A stretch of 64,000 nucleotides of DNA from an uncultured bacterium (GTDB taxonomy: Bacteria > Actinomycetota > Actinomycetes > S36-B12 > CAIYMF01), in the NCBI GenBank assembly GCA_903826575.1, contig CAIKEU010000081.1, positions 1 to 64,000 of the forward strand, written 5' to 3'. The notes beneath the pieces are model-generated. The model searched no databases. It saw only the letters and a list, made by a program, of their open reading frames with translations, and was not told the origin of the DNA. The position numbers and the translations under genes are program-made. The stretch's first letter is position 1, and the number at the start of each line of letters is the position of its first letter. Below, one piece after another: positions 61,475 to 64,000 of this stretch.

Positions 61475-62347
61475 TTGGATTCGGCGTGGATTCGCTTAAA
61501 GCTTGAAGTCGCCTACGACGGTACCGAGTTTTCCGGCTGGGCTCGCCAGCCGGGGCTTCGGACGGTGCAGGGCGAACTGGAGTCGGCACTAGCGGTGACG
61601 TTCAGGTCCGTTGAGACGATTCGCGTTGCGGTAGCCGGCCGGACCGATGCAGGAGTGCACGCCCGAGGTCAGGTTGTGCACTGCGATGTGCCTAGCGTTG
61701 ACTGGGAAAAGATCTTGGCGCGCGGCAGCGAGGTGCCGCTACGTCGACTTGCTGAGGTGTTGCCAGGTGACCTTCGGGTTCGTGCCATTGGTATAGCGCC
61801 CGCTGGTTTTCATGCACGATGGTCTGCGTTGGCTCGTACCTACCGCTACCGGGTTTCTGACATTCCCGGCGGTGCGGATCCACTGGTGCGGTACCACGTA
61901 TTGCATCACCGGTGTCGCGCCGGCCAGCGCCTTGATATCGATGCGATGAACGCTGCTGCCGCCGCATTGTTAGGCGAGCATGACTTCACTGCCTATTGCA
62001 AAAAGCGGCCGGGTGCGAGCAGCGTGCGTACGTTGAAGCAGCTTGAGTGGGTGCGTGAGCCGGATTCAGATCTGGCGGTGATGACGATTCGCGCAGATGC
62101 GTTCTGCCATTCGATGGTTCGCTCGGTTGTCGGCGCGCTACTTCCGGTAGGCGACGGACGTCGCGATGTCGACTGGCCGGCCCGTCTGCTTGCTGCCCGG
62201 CTTCGCATTGCTGACGTTCACGTGGTCGCGCCGATTGGCTTATGCCTAGAGCACGTTGAATATCCGCCCGATCGCGATCTGGCGGCCCAAGCAGAGCGCG
62301 CAAAGCGCTTCCGCGGCAATGACGAGCTCACCCTGCTGGATGACTAG
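61475..62347 (+). CDS. truA: tRNA pseudouridine synthase A
   Basis: 290 aa; makes pseudouridine at tRNA positions 38-40. Catalytic aspartate D58 in AGRTDAGVHARGQ, with FHARWSALARTYRYRV and FCHSMVRSVVGALL downstream. The only usable start is TTG 61475, without a ribosome site; upstream in-frame codons reach a stop at 61385. Convergent with vapC. Confidence 0.93.
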   Translation: MDSAWIRLKLEVAYDGTEFSGWARQPGLRTVQGELESALAVTFRSVETIRVAVAGRTDAGVHARGQVVHCDVPSVDWEKILARGSEVPLRRLAEVLPGDLRVRAIGIAPAGFHARWSALARTYRYRVSDIPGGADPLVRYHVLHHRCRAGQRLDIDAMNAAAAALLGEHDFTAYCKKRPGASSVRTLKQLEWVREPDSDLAVMTIRADAFCHSMVRSVVGALLPVGDGRRDVDWPARLLAARLRIADVHVVAPIGLCLEHVEYPPDRDLAAQAERAKRFRGNDELTLLDD

Positions 62348-62398
62348 TCGAGGTCTGTCTCAGTTGCTGGATCGCTGACACGCGGGCATCTAGGTGGC

Positions 62399-62845
62399 TC
62401 AGATCTGAACAATTCCGACCCGAGTGTGGCCGTTGGCTGCAAACTGCGTCCAATAACGGTCCTTCGTCAGGATCTTCACGCCGAGACGTTCGGTGACAGC
62501 CAAAATCAATGCATCGCCAAGGGAAAGCGTCGTTCTTTCTGCCGTTAACCCGTGCTTACCGGGGTGACCATCTGACAGTTCAATGAGTTCGGCCGCGCGT
62601 AGCAGGTCGGCATCGTGTGCTGGTTCGACCCGCATCCCAATCGCGGTGAGCGTGTCCGAGATGTGCTGAGCCGAACTAGTATTGCCGCGCCGATGTGCAG
62701 TCACGATCACCTCGGTGAGAACCGGCCCGGGTAGGACAGGATCTGCGTCTGCTTCGTTGAGAACTGCATCCACCAACTTCCAGCGCCCGCGCTCTTGCAG
62801 AATCCACGCCAGCACCGCCGAGGAATCCAAGGCAAACGTCGTCAC
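62399..62845 (-). CDS. vapC: PIN-domain ribonuclease toxin (VapC-type)
   Basis: 148 aa. PIN acidic residues D7 (ALDSSAVLAW), E45 (LTEVIVTA), D111 (SLGDALILA) and D129 (LTKDRYW) fit VapC nucleases, which cleave tRNA or rRNA. Its start overlaps the antitoxin stop (GTGA), the usual layout. Confidence 0.9.
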   Translation of the reverse strand: MTTFALDSSAVLAWILQERGRWKLVDAVLNEADADPVLPGPVLTEVIVTAHRRGNTSSAQHISDTLTAIGMRVEPAHDADLLRAAELIELSDGHPGKHGLTAERTTLSLGDALILAVTERLGVKILTKDRYWTQFAANGHTRVGIVQI

Positions 62846-63192
62846 GTGGATAAGCCAAGTGCGGCAAGTACCGCTGCGGTGCGCTGTGGCTCGTCGGCTT
62901 CATCCGCGATGTCCGCCGTCTGCTCGGACTCCGACAGTGCGGCCGCGACTTGGTCCGCATCGCGCATCTGTCGTACGACGTCACCGCTGTCCACGTCGTC
63001 ACCTGCGTGGTTATTTGCCCACAACGCCTCGACCATCATCCGCGGGGTGATCAACTCGACACGGCCGTCCTCGAACATGACGAAACGGACCCTGTCGCCG
63101 GAGGCGAGACCGAGGTGGCGTCGGACCTCTGACGGTACGACTACCCGGCCCTCAGGGCTGAGTCGGCTATCTCCCGTAATTTTGGATGCCAT
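62842..63192 (-). CDS. vapB: AbrB/SpoVT-fold antitoxin (VapB-type)
   Basis: 116 aa from ATG 63192. N-terminal swapped-hairpin AbrB domain: SRLSPEGRVVVPSEVRRHLG and GDRVRFVMFEDGRVELITP. The C-terminal 60 residues are Ala/Asp/Glu-rich and should wrap the toxin. A GTG at 63249 would add 19 residues, but the likely promoter lies between the two, so 63192 is preferred; the mRNA would be nearly leaderless. Confidence 0.87.
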   Translation of the reverse strand: MASKITGDSRLSPEGRVVVPSEVRRHLGLASGDRVRFVMFEDGRVELITPRMMVEALWANNHAGDDVDSGDVVRQMRDADQVAAALSESEQTADIADEADEPQRTAAVLAALGLST

Positions 63193-63201
63193 ACTCTCAA
63201 G

Positions 63202-63230
63202 GATATGGCAATTAAGTACAGAATTGTCAA
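63202..63230 (-). promoter_or_regulatory. Candidate promoter of vapBC
   Basis: On the minus strand: TTGACA (63230-63225), 17-base spacer, CATATC (63207-63202). Only nine bases separate the -10 from the vapB ATG. Confidence 0.5.
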
Positions 63231-63429
63231 TTTGCTTTAGAGTTGCCACTTTTCACCATCTTGCTCTCGCACGTTTCGAATGTGACTGTGAAGCATTGCA
63301 CGCGCTTATAGTGCGGGGTTTTCTGGTGGTTCAGGGTTTTCGTCCACAGTCTCAAGCGGGCGAACAGGCGAACGACGGGCGATGTAAAAGTGATTCGACC
63401 CGATGCTGGGGATCGGACACAATGGCCGC

Positions 63430-64000
63430 GTGGGTCATATCGACGTTTCCAAAGTCACGCATGCACTGCCCGACGGGCGAGTGCTGCTGGACGAGGTCTC
63501 CTTCCGGGTAGGTGAGGGCGCCAAGGTTGCTCTCGTCGGCGCGAATGGTGCAGGTAAGACGACGCTGATCCGAATTGTGTCCGGAGACCTAGACGCCCAG
63601 GAAGGTGCGATCACCCGCTCCGGTGGCCTTGGCGTGATGCGTCAGTTCATTGGCCAGGTGCGTGACGAATCGACCGTCCGCGATCTGCTGCTCTCCGTGG
63701 CACCTCCTCGAATCACCAAGGCTGCCGCAGCCCTCGACGCAGCGGAGTTACGCATGATGGAAAGTGAAGATGAGCCAACGCAAATGGCGTACGCGAATGC
63801 ACTTTCTGACTGGGCGGACGCTGGTGGCTACGACGCGGAAGTTCTGTGGGATACCTGCACGGTAGCGGCGCTCGGAATTCCCTTTGATCGTGCGCAGTAC
63901 CGCGAGACACGAACACTGTCCGGTGGTGAGCAAAAGCGCCTCGCGCTTGAAGCACTGCTGCGTGGAACAGACGAAGTTCTGATCCTCGACGAACCCGATA
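63430..64000 (+). CDS. ABC-F family ATPase (partial, truncated by window end)
   Basis: 190 codons from GTG 63430 to the edge. First ABC domain: Walker A GANGAGKTT, signature LSGGEQKRLALEALL, Walker B EVLILDEPD. No membrane segments. The Gln-rich start and lack of a permease point to the ABC-F group, ribosome-binding ATPases involved in translation or antibiotic protection; the second ABC domain lies beyond the window. Confidence 0.9.
   Translation, partial: MGHIDVSKVTHALPDGRVLLDEVSFRVGEGAKVALVGANGAGKTTLIRIVSGDLDAQEGAITRSGGLGVMRQFIGQVRDESTVRDLLLSVAPPRITKAAAALDAAELRMMESEDEPTQMAYANALSDWADAGGYDAEVLWDTCTVAALGIPFDRAQYRETRTLSGGEQKRLALEALLRGTDEVLILDEPD

Noticed and set aside
63193-63249. Longer VapB starting at GTG 63249
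   Set aside because: The best promoter lies inside this stretch and the added residues show no AbrB similarity; kept only as an alternative.
62795-63511. Plus-strand frame of 238 codons opposite vapBC
   Set aside because: The minus-strand pair has clear PIN and AbrB motifs, coupled GTGA overlap and a promoter; the plus frame has none of these and overlaps the ABC-F start.

Overview
This 64 kb window is a stretch of actinobacterial chromosome with moderately high GC. Three things point to Actinomycetes: gene order (nuoA-N, then rpmG / had dehydratases / murB / tRNA-Trp / secE-nusG-rplKAJL-rpoBC-str-S10-spc-alpha), frequent GTG and TTG starts, and the RpoB/RpoC and NuoH/NuoJ architecture. Zinc-binding forms of L33, L36, S14 and S4 are present. 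The genus cannot be named from sequence alone; the GC looks lower than in Streptomyces, which would suit an environmental lineage. No insertion sequence, prophage, CRISPR array or rRNA gene was seen.

Layout. 1-621 (minus): N-terminal part of a secreted collagen-like Gly-X-Y protein with perfect 45-bp repeats, running off the left edge. 1050-16620: complete 14-gene nuoA-N operon for proton-pumping NADH:menaquinone oxidoreductase, followed by a polyprenyl diphosphate synthase probably making the menaquinone tail. 17664-18668 (minus): RarD-type permease. 18834-20265: a compact three-gene cassette of divergent NuoB, NuoC and NuoI paralogues with no NuoD or membrane partner, the least explained system here. 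20278-22354: YajQ, tRNA-Tyr, a short-chain dehydrogenase, tRNA-Thr and tRNA-Met. 22438-26719: rpmG, a FabG-like reductase, HadA/HadB-type dehydratases, murB and an aspartate aminotransferase. 26884-39161: tRNA-Trp, secE, nusG, rplKA, rplJL, rpoBC. 39291-61387: a small DUF4190-like membrane protein, then rpsL-rpsG-fusA-tuf, the S10 and spc operons, secY-adk-map-infA-rpmJ, and rpsM-rpsK-rpsD-rpoA-rplQ. 61475-64000: truA, a VapBC-type toxin-antitoxin pair on the minus strand, and the start of an ABC-F ATPase cut by the right edge.

Functionally the window joins respiratory energy conservation (complex I plus quinone-tail synthesis) to transcription, translation and protein export. Regulation visible in the DNA includes -35/-10 promoters before rplK, rplJ, rpsL, tRNA-Thr, tRNA-Trp, rpoB and vapB, an L10-type leader with a terminator and a possible antiterminator before rplJL, a multi-hairpin leader before rpsM, and several strong hairpins between operons. 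NusG, L10, S3, L17 and RpoA all carry acidic or Ala/Glu-rich extensions.
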